Origin: Apoderus coryli
Lineage: Eukaryota; Arthropoda; Insecta; Coleoptera; Attelabidae
DNA length: 64,000 nt
Reading direction: 5' to 3'
NCBI GenBank assembly: GCA_911728435.2
Contig: OU452208.1
Location: 4,402,001 to 4,466,000 of the forward strand
Notes under the pieces: generated by a model
Databases searched by the model: none
Seen by the model: the letters and a program-made list of their open reading frames with translations, nothing else
Told to the model about the DNA's origin: nothing
In this document: positions 35,721 to 49,800 of the stretch, piece after piece
How the letters are laid out: every line of letters begins with the position of its first letter
Position numbering within the stretch: the first letter of the stretch is position 1
Program-made: the position numbers and the translations under genes

Positions 35721-35959
35721 AACTACTAGCAAACACATACAGCAGCAGACGAGAAATAATATATGATAGATATACCTTCAATAGTCCCAGGACTTCTGAA
35801 ACGAAAGGAGGAATCTTCCTTACAGAAATCTGCGATCAGATATCTCCTTTCACCGGAGAGGTTTTAGTAGGTATTAGCTGGGACACCTTCCCAAGTTTGA
35901 CCCCCACACTCACCATCGGATTACAGATGGTCGTGTCGTAAATGCATTTCCTCTATAAA

Positions 35960-36200
35960 AAACGTATGTATTCCTGGAAGGTCCCAAATCACGATTTTTA
36001 GAATAAATAGGAAAGAAATAATAGGAGAGAGCGAGCGGTTTAAGTTTGAAATCGAGATTTGGTAACAGGAACACATAAGTTTTAGGAGAAGAAATATTAG
36101 GTAATAGATAGGTGTTAATCGTGATTTGGCACCAGGTCCATATAAGTTTTAAGAGAAAATAGGTTTCAGGGTTGAGGGTAAGTAATTTGTTTCAGATGTT
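35960..36200. repeat. decayed minisatellite, right array
   Basis: Units related to the 33640-34680 array: one forward near 35965 (TATGTATTCCTGG...CAAATCACGATTTTTAG) and two inverted near 36056 and 36118 (GATTTGG...CAGG...CATATAAGTTTTA). The polarity switch within 60-90 bp is clear from the reversed order of the same words. Confidence 0.55.
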
Positions 36201-36452
36201 CAATTTTTACAAATGGTACATTACATTATTCAATGTAAACTTTAAGGAAATAAATTTGTTGCTCTAATAATTTGTCCACTTCACCAAAGATCTGTAAGAA
36301 TGGTTCGAAATCAATATTTTGAGAAAACTAACGAACACCATAATAATTTGTGATTCATTAATTCAAATATGGTATGGAATCTGTCCTCTCCTAATAGAGA
36401 AAAAATTTACGAAAATTAATCCTAAATACACTCGGTCAAACGTATGTAAACT

Positions 36453-37668
36453 TAATAATAATAATAATAGCCTTTATTTGCCCAACAGTACAAAACCCTT
36501 TACAGGACAAATACTTTAATAATTTTAAACCTAAATCATAATTCACTAATGCACAAAATAAATAAAACTAAAATGAGTACCCATATCTAATTACCGCAGT
36601 GTTGGATGGCAACTTCCAGAACCTCTCTCATCTCAGAATTGAAAATGTCACAGTCTGCACAAATCAAGTTATAATTACCACACATAATATTGACAGGAGA
36701 ACGCAGCAACACATTGGTTCTAGCTCTCGCAATGTGAAAAGTTGAACTGTATCTAGTTTCAAATCTCGGAACATTAATATTTACATTCATTAACATTTCA
36801 GAACAGTCAACCTTTCCATGTAGAAGCTTATACAAATACTCAATTGAATTCAAAATTCTTCTTTTTTCCAAGCTTCGCGTATCAAATCTAGTCAACAATA
36901 TATTATAGTCAACTCCCCTTTCAGGATATATTCCATCTTCCTTATACACAAGATGTTTAAGAAATTTACGCTGCATTTTTTCAATTGCAACTTTATGAAC
37001 ATTATATATAGGGTACCAGACTAACGAACCGTATTCAAGCTTAGGCCGAATGTATGTAGAAAAAAGAATTTGTAAAGCAAGAATATTATTGAAGCCTTTT
37101 GTATTTCTCATAATGAAACCATAGGTTTTATTGGCTTCCGCTGTCTTAGTTAATATGTGCTCAGCAAAACTAAGTTTAGAGTCAAAGATGATTCCCAGGT
37201 CAGTCACTGTCTCAGAGGATGTTATGGCTGTGTCATTTATGCTGTAGTTATATTGAATATTTTGTTTTTTCTTTGTATACATCACGATTTTACATTTTGC
37301 TGGATTAAGAGGTAAATGGTTAGTTTGACACCATTCCGATACATGATTCAAATTTGCTTGAAGCTCATTACAATTATTAATATTTTTTATTTCAAGAAAA
37401 ATTTTTAAGTCGTCAGCAAACATTAACTTGCCACAGGTCAGTCTTTTCAAACCCCTGTCAAACGCCTTCGCGAAGTCCGTGTAGATCACATCCATCCGAC
37501 CACCACTGTCAATCACCTCCGAGATACTTTGTGATATTAAAGTTAAATTACTTATTGTGGATTTCTTTGACCTGAATCCGTGCTGAATTGGTGTGATCAT
37601 GTTTCGGACAGAGGGATAGATGCGACCAAACAATACAGTTTCAAAGATCTTACAATCTTGCCACAAAA
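36453..37668 (-). mobile_element. LINE with internally deleted reverse transcriptase (intergenic)
   Basis: A 359-codon minus-strand frame starts in the RT fingers (QHGFRSKKSTISNL, IYTDFAKAFDR), then jumps in frame to [11 protein letters not shown], so about 70 residues of the palm are deleted without frame loss. The rest (VTDLGIIFDSKLSFAEHI, TYIRPKLEYGSLVW) runs intact to the stop, and a (TAA)n tail sits at 36453-36468. It resembles the family at 41.9-44.6 kb. It lies just past the Nup133 3' end. Confidence 0.87.
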
Positions 37669-37751
37669 TATCGATTTAGAGCTGAAAAAGTGTTCGAACC
37701 CCTTATATATTTTTCTACTAGAAAATAAAAGATTTCTTGTTAAAAAAAGCA

Positions 37752-37757
37752 TTTATT
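37752..37757 (-). terminator. poly(A) signal of Nup133
   Basis: AATAAA on the minus strand about 50 bp after the Nup133 stop. Confidence 0.6.
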
Positions 37758-37805
37758 CTAACGAAAAAAAATATTGTTAAAAATAATTATTATGTATTAG
37801 TCTTA

Positions 37806-40800
37806 CTAATCTATGATTTGTGTTCGATAAATTTGTTCATAGCCAGTCTTCATGAGGTATTGGAAGTTTTGGTTTTCATTCAGATGTTGTAAGGATTCAT
37901 CTTCTACCAAGGTTTCTAATGGCGGTAGTAAATCTTGAATATTTGCACCTAAAACAGAAGGAAAAAACTTTCACTCAATTTATGTCTAAAATTAATTGCT
38001 TGTTACATAATGTAACAAGACTAAGTTTGGAAATTTGCTTCACACTACCATGCTTTCACCAAGCGGGTCGTTTCGTTGATCCACAACTCAATAGTGGTGA
38101 TCGGCAAGCAGTGTGACCCAGATTTCCAACATTTACGAAGAGCTTATACTAGCACGGGAGTTGAAAGACAACAAGATGTTTTTGGCGACATCTAGTGTGA
38201 GCATGCAATATGCCCGGTGTAGTATTAATCTCGAGCTGGGGCTAGTCTCCGATACTACCACGTCCCCGACACCTCATCCACATGACCGGCGGATTACACG
38301 GCACATAACATTGTCTCGGATAATCAGGGTGATTTGATTCAGACACCTCAAGCGACTTGCCACGTTACATACTCCTTCTCAAGGGATATGCACATGGAAG
38401 CATTCCCGTAACTCCCACTGCCATCCAAGGGAACCAAGAAGGAAGGAAGAAATAAAGATACATTCAACAATGTACTGCAGAACTAGATTGTTGTGCTACC
38501 AGAGCAGTCGCGGTAATCATTTAACTGAAATTGCTCGAAAGGTATGCTCCTGTTGAATAAAACAAGAATATTCAAAGATAAAATTTCAATCGTAATTTCA
38601 GATGACCCACGTTAAATTAAAAAAAATAAACAAAATATTCCTCACCCAATACTAAAGCAAGATCCACCAATTTGAAGAACAATGTATTTTGCAAAACATC
38701 TAAAGGTGAATCCAGATTAGTAACATTCCATGAATCGCGTAAAATAGCAGTTCTCCAAATTCTCAATTTCAACTGATCTTTTTCTTCATCATCTTCAACA
38801 AAATTCAATATATCTAGAGCTTTCTTGAAATCCATTTCATTCGCATCGGAATATTCGTTACAAATGAACAAGTTGATCAATTCACTGGGTTGAAGCACGC
38901 GTTGCTTTATATTATCATAACTGAAATCATAAAATTAATGTAATCAAAATCATAATGACATTTTCAGGAATACTAAGTCAGCAATCAAATACGTGTAAAG
39001 CAGAAAAATTATTGCTGCTCGTGAGAAGATTAACAAAACCCTTAGTTGCTTACGACTTCTTCTTATGGGGTATCTTAAATCCACCTGGGATCCGACCAAC
39101 CTTGCTATCTGCAATTGGCTATCGGGCCCTGAGAACTGTAATCATCCCCCATCTAAGTAGTGGTCACACCAAGCAATGCTTAATTGTGCTAACTCATGAT
39201 AATATATCGCGCCCTTAAGGCTTATCCAGAGTGGGAGCGTCACTGCGAAACTTAGACAATCCTATGTGTATAAATAGAAATATTGAGAGTGACAGCGTTT
39301 TTCAAGCGTTGTGTTTAACGTCACCCACAGCGTTCGCAAAGCGATAGCATCCATAAGATCACGAATGTTTTTTTTAGTTGCGTTAAATGCCGTTTTTATA
39401 ATCGTGTTCTTTTTAAGGTTATGATATCTGTTATTACCAATTAAAGACGACAACGTTGATGTGCTAATGAGCTAAATACAGCCGAGACCATCTAACAGCA
39501 ACGTTAAACGAACTATTATTCTTCTCGGAACCATCTTTAAAACCATTTTGGTGGCGCACAGACGTGAACAGTCTAACGCTCATCGACGCGACGGTCCCAC
39601 TCTGGATACTACTTTACAAACCACGTACTATATCAGGAATTATCAACAGAGAGGAGTGATATCTCCCCTTCTGTGGAACCTGATGGACTCCTCGGACGAC
39701 TTAGTCATCATTGTATGTTGTAAATTTACCACAATAATCAGAAAGGAAATGGATTAGGCTCTCAATCAAGTTGTGGAATCGACCTACAGAGAGCTACTCG
39801 CGGTAAGCGCTGGAAAACCGACAGTGGAGAAAATCGCCAAGTGTTGGCATGAGCTATAGCTTGGAGAGAAATGCCACCGTGGTTGTAGCGGACATGTCAG
39901 TGGCGGCTTGTCCTATGAAGCAAGTGAAGCAACGCTTCACTTAAATAATCAGTAAAATTAATAATATTTAAGTATTTAATTTTATTTTATTGTGTAATTA
40001 TTTTTCTCCATAGAAAATTTAAACTATAAATTAATGTATACTTAATTTTCAACTTGCAAATTGTAATTTTGAATTTCGTCTTCATCTGAAGCAGGCTTTA
40101 TCGTATACACCTATTTAACATACTTAATTTACATACCTATAAGGTATTTCCCTCTTTTTTTATTCGTGTAATAATAGTAAGTAAAACATTATTTATTTCG
40201 GTCTCTCTCATCATCAATTTCTAGTGCTATGCTAAATGCTAATATTATTGTTATTTACTTTTCGGGAAGCTTAAGTTTTGATTTTTGATATTTTGAATAC
40301 AAATTAGTCTTTCTATTTATTTAATTTACGCATTAAAATCTAAAAAAGTAGTGAACAAATTAAAAAAAATATATACGATTATTAATTAGTACGTACCTAC
40401 CTATTTTTATCAAAAATAAATCGGTAGGTACCATAAAATATTGTTTTTTTAATAATATATATTATAATATCTCATACTTTTTAATATGGAAGCAGCAAGT
40501 GGAAGTAGTACACATCCGCAGCCTAAATTATATTTACGCTGACATCAGGTAAGCGCAGTTATTATGAAAAATGATAGTTTATTTTTTAATTTTAACTAAA
40601 GTTAATTCTTTTTAATCAACACTCCTTTTAAGAACAGAAAAATCTTGTTAAAAATATACAGACACACCTGTTCCAGATTTAAATAAATGTTTGATAAATA
40701 TAAATAAATGCAAATGCATAAAAGCAGAGCTTTTAATAATACCTGGTATGAGACGCACCTATTATGATTTGCTAACAGGTAGCATAAAAGTAATTTGATT

Positions 40801-43800
40801 GACTGGGACATGTACATAATTTTGCAATAGAAGACGTTCTAAGAATGAGCAGATCAATATTGTCCGACATCCAGCCGGCACAAAAAGAAGTGGCGGTCAA
40901 AATGGTTTGAAAATTCATCGAGGAACTTACCCGAGTTCTGGGAGAAAGAAATAGTGTCAACTATTCTGAGCACCAGGACTTCAAGTAATCGGTGGAAATA
41001 AAAAGTTGACCTACTCTCAAAAAGGTCTGAACCTAGCGGACAACAGTTGTTCTGACGACAGCAAAATAATAGGAAGATAGGGAGGAATTTGATTATTCTG
41101 ACATGACCTATACTTACCCAAAGTGTTGCAAAACGTAATCCGGTACATCTTCTTGATACGAGATCAAGTGTAAATTATCATTAAGATCATTAACATAGTC
41201 GTCAACATCAGGCGTGGATGGACCTGCCAATTTTGCTAATTTCGATAAACTGAATATTGTTTTCTTCCTTGTAATAGACAATTTTTCTTCTAAAGCTAAT
41301 TGTTTCAAAGTATCTGCCGCTTCACTGAAGTCATGATCGAAGATCTGTTGCATCCAAGACAGAGTTGGGTGGTCGGAAAGGAAGGCGTTGAGGGTCCGCA
41401 AGTGTTTTGTTTGGCCTAAAAATAATTTAATTATGGAAAAGATAATTTTGTTGGAATGTGATTCACATGATGTTGAGAACGTTAAATAATACAAAAAAAT
41501 AATCGGCTTCAAAAAGAACACAGGATTGTTGGATTGAATGTTTTCTTCGTAAAGACGAGTATTGTTTATTTACTTAAGCCATATAAAGACGATTATTATT
41601 ACTTACCCATCTTTCTATACCGTTCAATCAATTTTCCTTGTTTCTTTTCTTTAATAAACCAATTGTACGCATATTCAGCAAATCCTTCATTCGTAAATCT
41701 TTCAATATATTCATCCAAACGACTTTGATTTTCGGTTATTTCACATACAATGACTAACGTCTCGAAATCTAAATATTTTTCAGCTAATAGTGTTGCTTTC
41801 TCATATTCTTTTTCTTGCACTAAAAATTAAATAAATTATATTTTTTATATATTCCAACTCACAACAGGTTTCGCGAAATTGCACCACCACATCGTAGCAT
41901 ATATATAGTTCTCTTAGCCATTAAGAATTCTATAAACTCAGAAGTGATAGATGTTAGTAACTTGGATACCGCATTTCCGCAGATAGATCTGTTGGGGTGT
42001 AAATGTTTTTTGATAGATGTGTCGTAATTTTTTTTGTTGTATATATACCTCCATATATAAATGCTGATACCTTTGAAGCATTTTTAGAATGTATTGAACA
42101 GATGAATTGTTTGTATAATTGTAATTTTATGTTTCTAGGTGACTTCAATGTTCCTAATTTTGTAAATTTGTTGGATAACGATATTAGGTCGTTAGCAGTA
42201 AGAAGTTTTATTAATGTTTTAGGCGCAACTCAATATAATAAGGTCTTGAATGGTGGTAACAGATTGTTGGACTTAATTGTAGCGACTTTCTCGTGTCATG
42301 TAGTTAGAGAGAAGATTTGCATCATCCAGCTTTGCTTGTTAATGTAGATGCACTGTTTCAAAGAACTAATACCTTTAGTACTAATTTGAGTAAAACGAGC
42401 TGGAATTTCAAAAAAGCTGATTACCAAGGGCTTTATGGCGCGCTCGTTGGGTTTGATTGGTCATGTCTGGCAGATGTTCGTTGTGTTGATCTTGCACTGA
42501 GCATTATTTATGAGAATTTGCACGGTCTGTACGACTTGTATGTTCCAATAGTCAAAACGTTTCGACATAGCTATCCACGTTGGTACACTTCAAGCATTGT
42601 TAGAAATGTCAAAGGGAAAAATTATTATCACAAGAAGTTTAAAAGTACAAATATGGAATATTATTATGAAAAATTTAGCGAGATTAGACGTGTTCTAAAG
42701 AATCAAATTGCGGAGGCTTACAAGTCATATGTCCGACTGTGTGAAGATAACATAAATACGGATCCTAAAATGTTTTGGTCATATATTAACGCAAACAATC
42801 GTGACTCTCGGATACCTGGTGTAATGAACGATGGCAATCGGACTATTGATGACCCTCAACAAATTGTTGAGGCATTTGCCAGCTATTTTGAGAGCGTTTT
42901 TGTGTCGGATCGGAGGACAATTGTGCTGCGAGATCTGACTTGGTGGCAAATCGCGACTATCTCTTATATAACATTTCTGAGGAGGAGATTTTTTGGGCTG
43001 CCCGAAAATTGAAAAATAAGTTTACTTCCGGTCCGGATGAAATACCCTCTTTTTTTGTAAAGGATACAATAACTGTCCTTTCCACTCCCCTATCTAAAAT
43101 TTTTAATTTGATTTGCAGGACTTGTGTTTTTCCACAGGATTGGAAGGTTGCGAAGGTGTGTCCGATTTTTAAGAGCGATGACAGGGCTTGTATGTGTAAT
43201 TATAGACCTATATCCATATTATCAAATTTCTCAAAGCTGTTTGAAATTATTTTATATCAGAGGATTTATAGAGTGACAAAGCCTAATTTATCAATAAATC
43301 AACACGGTTTTATCGGTGGCAGGTCCACGCTTACTGATCTGTCTGTGTTTACACAATTTACTTCAGAAACTGTTGATGGAGGAGGGCAGGTCGATGTGAT
43401 TTACACGGACTTTGCCAAAGCATTTGACAGAATAAATCACGTGGTTCTGTTGAACAAGCTTACTGTGTTCGGGTTTGGAGCTGGATCTGTTTCGCTAATC
43501 CATTCATATATTACTAATAGATCCCAATATGTTCTCCATAATGGATATAAATCGTCAAGATACCATCTGGTATTCCGCAAGGGTCGAATCTGGGCCCATT
43601 ATTGTTTTTAATTTTTATAAATGACTTAGCCGGAGTACTGAATTGTCAGAGAATGCTCTTTGCGGACGATATGAAAGTATTTAATTCCGTTAATAATCTT
43701 GACGATTGTAATCGTTTGCAGCGTGATATGGATTTGGTTCAATGCTGGTGTGAGGAAAACAAACTGAACTTGAACTCTTCCAAGTGTAAAGTTATGTCAT

Positions 43801-46800
43801 ATACCAGAAAAAAATCAGCCATTCATTTCGATTATACGATTGGTGAGACGATTTTAAATCGTCCTGAGTCCATTAAGGATCTTAGTGTGACCTTTGATAA
43901 GCTTCTTTCATTCGATATACATATAAATAACATAATTCTGAGTGCATCTAGGTCTTATGGCTACATTGTGAGAAATTCCAGATCTTTTGAGAATATGGAT
44001 ACAATAAAAACCTTATACTATGCATATGTCAGGTCAAAGCTGGAATACTGCTCTTTAATATGGTTTCCATATTATAACTGTTACAATGTTTCTGTTGAGA
44101 GAGTTCAGCGTAAGTTCTTAAAATACTTATATTTCAAAACTGATGGATCATATCCAGAAAGAGGAATAGAGTATGACATCTTGTTAACAAGATGTCAAAT
44201 ACAAAGTTTAGAATTAAGACGAAAAATTCATGCAGTAAAATTCCTTTTTCATATATTGCATAGTAAGATTGATTGCGCTGAACTCTTGCAAAAGTTGTAT
44301 TTTCTGGTACCAAGGCAAAATTCGAGATCTTCTAATTTATTTTATAACGACCGACCTAGGACCAATTTGTTGATGAAGTCGCCTGTCTGCACAATGTGTC
44401 GGACATATAACTTTATAAGCGATGAGAGTGATATTTTTTTTGATCACTTAAGTACTGTTTTGGGTGTTTTGAATGAACATTTAGGTTGAATGTATGGTGT
44501 TTCTTTCTTTCTGTTTCGGTTTATTTGTATTGTTACTATTAATATTAAGTAATTTTGTAAGATTGCTCTGTAAATGGATTTTCTGTTGAGCAATAAAGCA
44601 ATTATTATTATTATTATTAAAACTCCGGTCGGTATCATCATCATAATAAACGTCGCGAATAGCCTTTACTATTCTAGTTTGTCTACATTAGAAGGATCGC
44701 GATGGGTACACCAATATACATAGCCTGTTTCCCGCACACACCTCACCCAGCGTTTAAGAATACAGGTTCATAATGTGTGTTTGAGCCGCATGTTGGGCAG
44801 ATCATTCTTATTATTTTGTGACTTTGTATGACAAGACATTTTAATAATTGTTTCGTATTCGAGAAATAATTAGATATGTGGTTGAGCAAAGGGAATCGCT
44901 GATTTGTGGTTAAAAACTATGGGCAAAGGACAGGTTGAAATTAAAGCAAGTGTAACGAGATTTGAAGACACGAATCAACTAAATTATTAATAACTTACAC
45001 AGAGGTTCAATTAGTCTATGTCGGTCTGTACAATATTGTTTGTAAATAAGTGTGTTTCTCGCTTTATCACGAATACTTTCCAAATGGAATTTTCTACCAT
45101 ACAAAATCACATCTGTTAAACCTACGAAGTGATCCAGTAAGGCATTCCTCAGTTGACTTTGGGCAGTTATTTTAAATCCGTAATTTGCCGTTATGGTATG
45201 CTAAAAAATATATTTAAAGCGTAAAAATATAATCTACAAGGTTAGGAATACGTAGGTTAAGTTTACGAAGGTCCCTCATACATTTCCGCACATCCTGATT
45301 AACTGCGAAAACATCGGGGGACGGGTCGTAAGAGGAATAAAGAAGGTGTCACGATTGTGGAACAAAACTTGAGTGGATAAAAAGGACGTTGCATGGAGCA
45401 ATCCTTGGCTCCCTAGGAACTCCCACTGGACAATATATTTGACAATTACCAGACAAATCACTAACGCGGAAGTGCTATGACATATTTTTCTTACCTGGAG
45501 CAGCAAAGAATCACCTAGACCTTCGTTCCCACTTACTGTTATCCATGGACAGTATTCCAATGGTAACAATTTTGCATTTTCATTTAAACAAAATGTTTCA
45601 CTATTCTGATTTCGGTATTGAATAACTTCATTTACAACTGTCTAAAAGAGGAATTCACTTAAAATGTTGTCATATTTTGAAAACATCAAATCAGCATCAA
45701 CCGTCAACAGAAAAATGCCATTCATTTAACACAAACACTGTTTCTTCACTTAAGAAAATATTAATCTGCATAATAAATGTGCATTTTTTGTTGCATTTTT
45801 TCAACCTTTAATGATGAAAATGAGAAAACAAAATGACTTACCAGTAGAATCTCATTACTATCATGGACTGTTTGAGCAACTTGTGTTGGACCTAACTCTG
45901 AATGCGTAGCATCTTCACAACAGTTAACTAACTCTTGAAGTCCTACAAAAATATCAAGTTACACCATGTTCATTGAAAGCATCCACAAATATGATTTACC
46001 TTCATGAATTCTTGTAACTTCTCTATAAAACAAATCCTGATTCGTCAGACCATTACCAGGAAACGTCTCATAATTTTCTACCGCTTTTTCAATAGCTTGT
46101 TCCAACAGCATACTGTTTGGTAGACTTTTCATCACAATTGCAGCGGTAACTTTTTCTGATAATTCACTTAAAACATTTATTGTTGGCATGGCGGTATCTC
46201 GGACGGTTACTGCGCCTAATCTATTCCATATGCCAGACTCTTTGAGGAACTTAATGTAGAGAAGGTGTGCTTTCTGTTTATCAGCTAATTGGTGTAGAAC
46301 TTGCATGGCATAGGAACTGCCTGTAGGAAAGTCAACGAGAAAATTGAATTTCATTGAGATTGCGTCCGAATAATTCATACATTGGGCGATGAGACACAGT
46401 GAAAGACCCAGATCAGGCCAACCGAGAACCCCAAGAATGAAGCGTATTACAGAGAGAATTTTAGCAGGAAATAAGTATCAGCCTTACCAAGCTCACTTAG
46501 TACAGGATCTTTCGGAAAATGTATGGTTTCAACAAGATGGAACTGCTCCTTACTATGGTCAACAAGTGAGAATATTTAGATTAAAACTTTCATAAATAAT
46601 TGGATTGGTAGCGCAGGTTTTATACAATGGCCGGATAGGTCTCCTAGCCTCTCACCCTTAGATTACTTTTTTCGGGACATTTACAAATTAGGGTTTCTTG
46701 ACTAAACCCGAAAACGAAGAAGACTTGAAACAGCGCATATCAAATGAAGCTGGTCAAATTACGAACGAAATGCTCAGAAATGTTCCTGACAGATATTATA

Positions 46801-49800
46801 ATAATAATAATAATATTAATAATCTTTCTTGACTACGTTTTGTACAAAACAATTGCAGTTGGTCAAAATACAAAAACTATATCTACAACAAAAAACATGA
46901 AAGTGTAAGTAACATAGGTACAAACAAATTAAAAGCGACTAATTGCTAAAATATACAACTTCCTGGGAATATTCTTCCACAGAATAAAAAGCATACTCGA
47001 GCAAGTATGATTTTATAGTTCTTTTGAACATTTCCGAACTGTACTCCCGGACCCTACGAGGAAGTGCATTATACAACCGAATCTGTAGGGAATTCTTTGC
47101 AGACTTAGTCAATCTCCATCGCCGAGCCCGTACCAAGTCCGCAGATCTCGTACCATACTCATGACAAGTTGAGTTAATACACAAATCGGGCTTACATCTG
47201 TGAATCTCAACCAGTTGATAATATATATATAAAGACGGGAGAGGCATTATATTGAGAGATTTGAAAATGAGCTTGCAATGCTCCAGATATCCAGCATTTG
47301 CCAGAATGCGAACCACCTTTTTTTGCACTCTAAATATTTGCATAGCCGATGATGAGTTACCCCAGAGACTCACTCCATAAGAAATATGAGAATGGAACAG
47401 TGAGAAATAAACAGTTCTCAGAGCTTGCTGACTCAGACAATGTCTGAGCCTCCTAATAACGTAAATACTAGAAGACAACTTACCCCTGAGAAAATCAACG
47501 TGCGATGCCCAGCAAAACGCATTATCAACAATAATCCCCAATAAGTTGGCTGTTCGTCCCCGAGCATGACCACTAGCACTAGAAAATGTAAGTCTCTGGG
47601 TCTTATCAATATTTAGTTTCAGCAGATTACTAGTGAACAAATGTAGTTTAATTAACACCGACTCATGATAATTTGAAGTGATTTAAATGCATATACAGGG
47701 CAGTGGCGGCTTGTGGCAGTTTAATCTGGTGAAGCATAACAGAAAATATAGAGCAACGGACCCAACACAGAGCCCTGGGGCACTCCACTCGTTAATACCC
47801 TCACCTCAGACAGCTCCGACCAAAGAACCACTGTCTGTCCTCTGCCAGTCAGATACGACCGCAGCAGCTGCAACGAGAGTCCCCGCACACCATATCGAGA
47901 AGGCTTGGTCAGAAGAACTTCATGAGACACACAGTCAAAGGCCTTACTCAGATCACATAAGGTGAGATTAATAAATTCACATCTCTCCAGGCACTCGACT
48001 ATGTCAGACACCACACGAGCCACCGCCTGAACTGTCGACCGACCACCCCTGAAACCAAACTGTCCAGGACACAAAAGGTTATTCGCTTCCAAAAAAGAAG
48101 TTAGAATTTTTTCCAAATATAGGAACTATAGAAATCGGTCGGTAATCAGAAGCATTATCAATGTTACCCTTTTTAAATACAGGGATAACTCTAGTCAACT
48201 TGAATGACTCAGGGAAAATGCCACCGCACAAACATAAATTGAAGATGTGCACTAAATGCTTAACTAAGATCTGTGCATATTCCTTCACAAAGAAACTGCT
48301 GCAGTCAAACATATCAACACTGCCCGAGTTTTTTAAGTGGCGAATGGTCTCCAGGACCTCAAACTCCGAGATAGGCAACATAAATAAAGCTAGGCTGCAT
48401 CGGTATCCGACTTAACATATGCACCCGCTCATCAAGATCCACAGACATGGCCTCAGTAATTTTATTATCAACAGATACAAATGTGAATGTGTCTGGTAAA
48501 CACCTTATTCCAACTAGGCGGCGGTTTCTGTGGATTTTTGTTGGTTATTATAGCAATTTTTAGGTAGAAATAATTGAAAACATCTATTACTGCAACAGTA
48601 ATTAAACAATCAGCTATTTCGCAAGCAATATAGATTTCTGAAAATCTAAAATCTACAAACATGCCTTTTTGTAGTGCTTACCAATCCCTGGCGTACAATC
48701 CTTACTCCATCGTGGATCACCAGCTGGTACATCATCCAAAAGCTCATTATCCATTTCAATGACAATTTTATCCACGGTATTATCGATGCCTGGCATGCTA
48801 GTGCTATCTGGTGGAAATAGTTCATCTAAAATATCTTGGCGTTCCACCTAAATGAAAATCTCCATATTAATAATAATAATATTCTTTATTGTCTAACAGG
48901 TTACAGACCCAATTACAAGACAATATAACTAAATAAATAAGCTACTACAATAATAAACTAATTAATAATCCTACAAAACAAAATACACATACACATCAGA
49001 TGGCCAGATTTTGCAGGAACCGAGACAATTGAGCGCAGAAAGATCTTACAGGCTCATTGAAATAGTTAATTTCTTGACTAAATCCTTCTATATTACATGT
49101 TCGGCATGCTCGAAGTAGTGGTGCTTTGGATTCATAATTAGTACGAAAAACAGGAACGTGAAATAGTCTGCTACTCCTCGCAGAGGGGCGCGGTATGTTA
49201 AAATTTAACGAACGGAGTAGATTTGAACAGTCCACCAAGCTATTTATAATCTTAAACAGAAAGAGTTGTCCGGCATACACTCTGCGAGCACCCAGCGAAA
49301 CCATTTGAAAGCGATCGAGCAGTGCTCCATGATCGAATCCTCTACATGGGAATCTACCGTCAATTTTAAACGCTAAATATTTAAGGAATTTGCGCTGTAT
49401 GTATTCAATGTGTCCTGCATGCGATTGGTAAATGGGAGACCATATTATCGATGCGTACTCAAGCTTAGATCTTACCAGAGCACAATACAAATTGGTTACA
49501 CATTCAATATCACTAAATTCTTTGGTAACACGAAACAAAAAGCCAAGTACGCGTAGTGCATCTCGCGTAATACTTTGAATATGATAATTAAATGACAATT
49601 CAGTGTCGACGTAAACTCCAAGATCCCTGACAACATCACAAAACTCAAGCGCAGTGTCATTCAGCTGATAGCGATATTCAAAAACAGTTTGCGATTTCGA
49701 AAATATGACAAACTTACATTTATTAATATTTAAAGGCAATTTATTATAGCTACACCAATCTTCAAGCTTAGATAAGTCACGCTGCAACAATACGCAATCC

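Noticed and set aside
38955..39218. YDFFLWGIL-like peptide suggesting a mariner third Asp motif
   Set aside because: Only a few residues match and neither neighbouring transposase motifs nor TIRs are present.
46321..46378. Extension of Nup133 exon 10 to the in-frame MNYSDAISM
   Set aside because: The acceptor TTTCCTACAG at 46321 joins exactly in phase after the DPRWSKDC exon, and no AG acceptor exists upstream of the longer reading.
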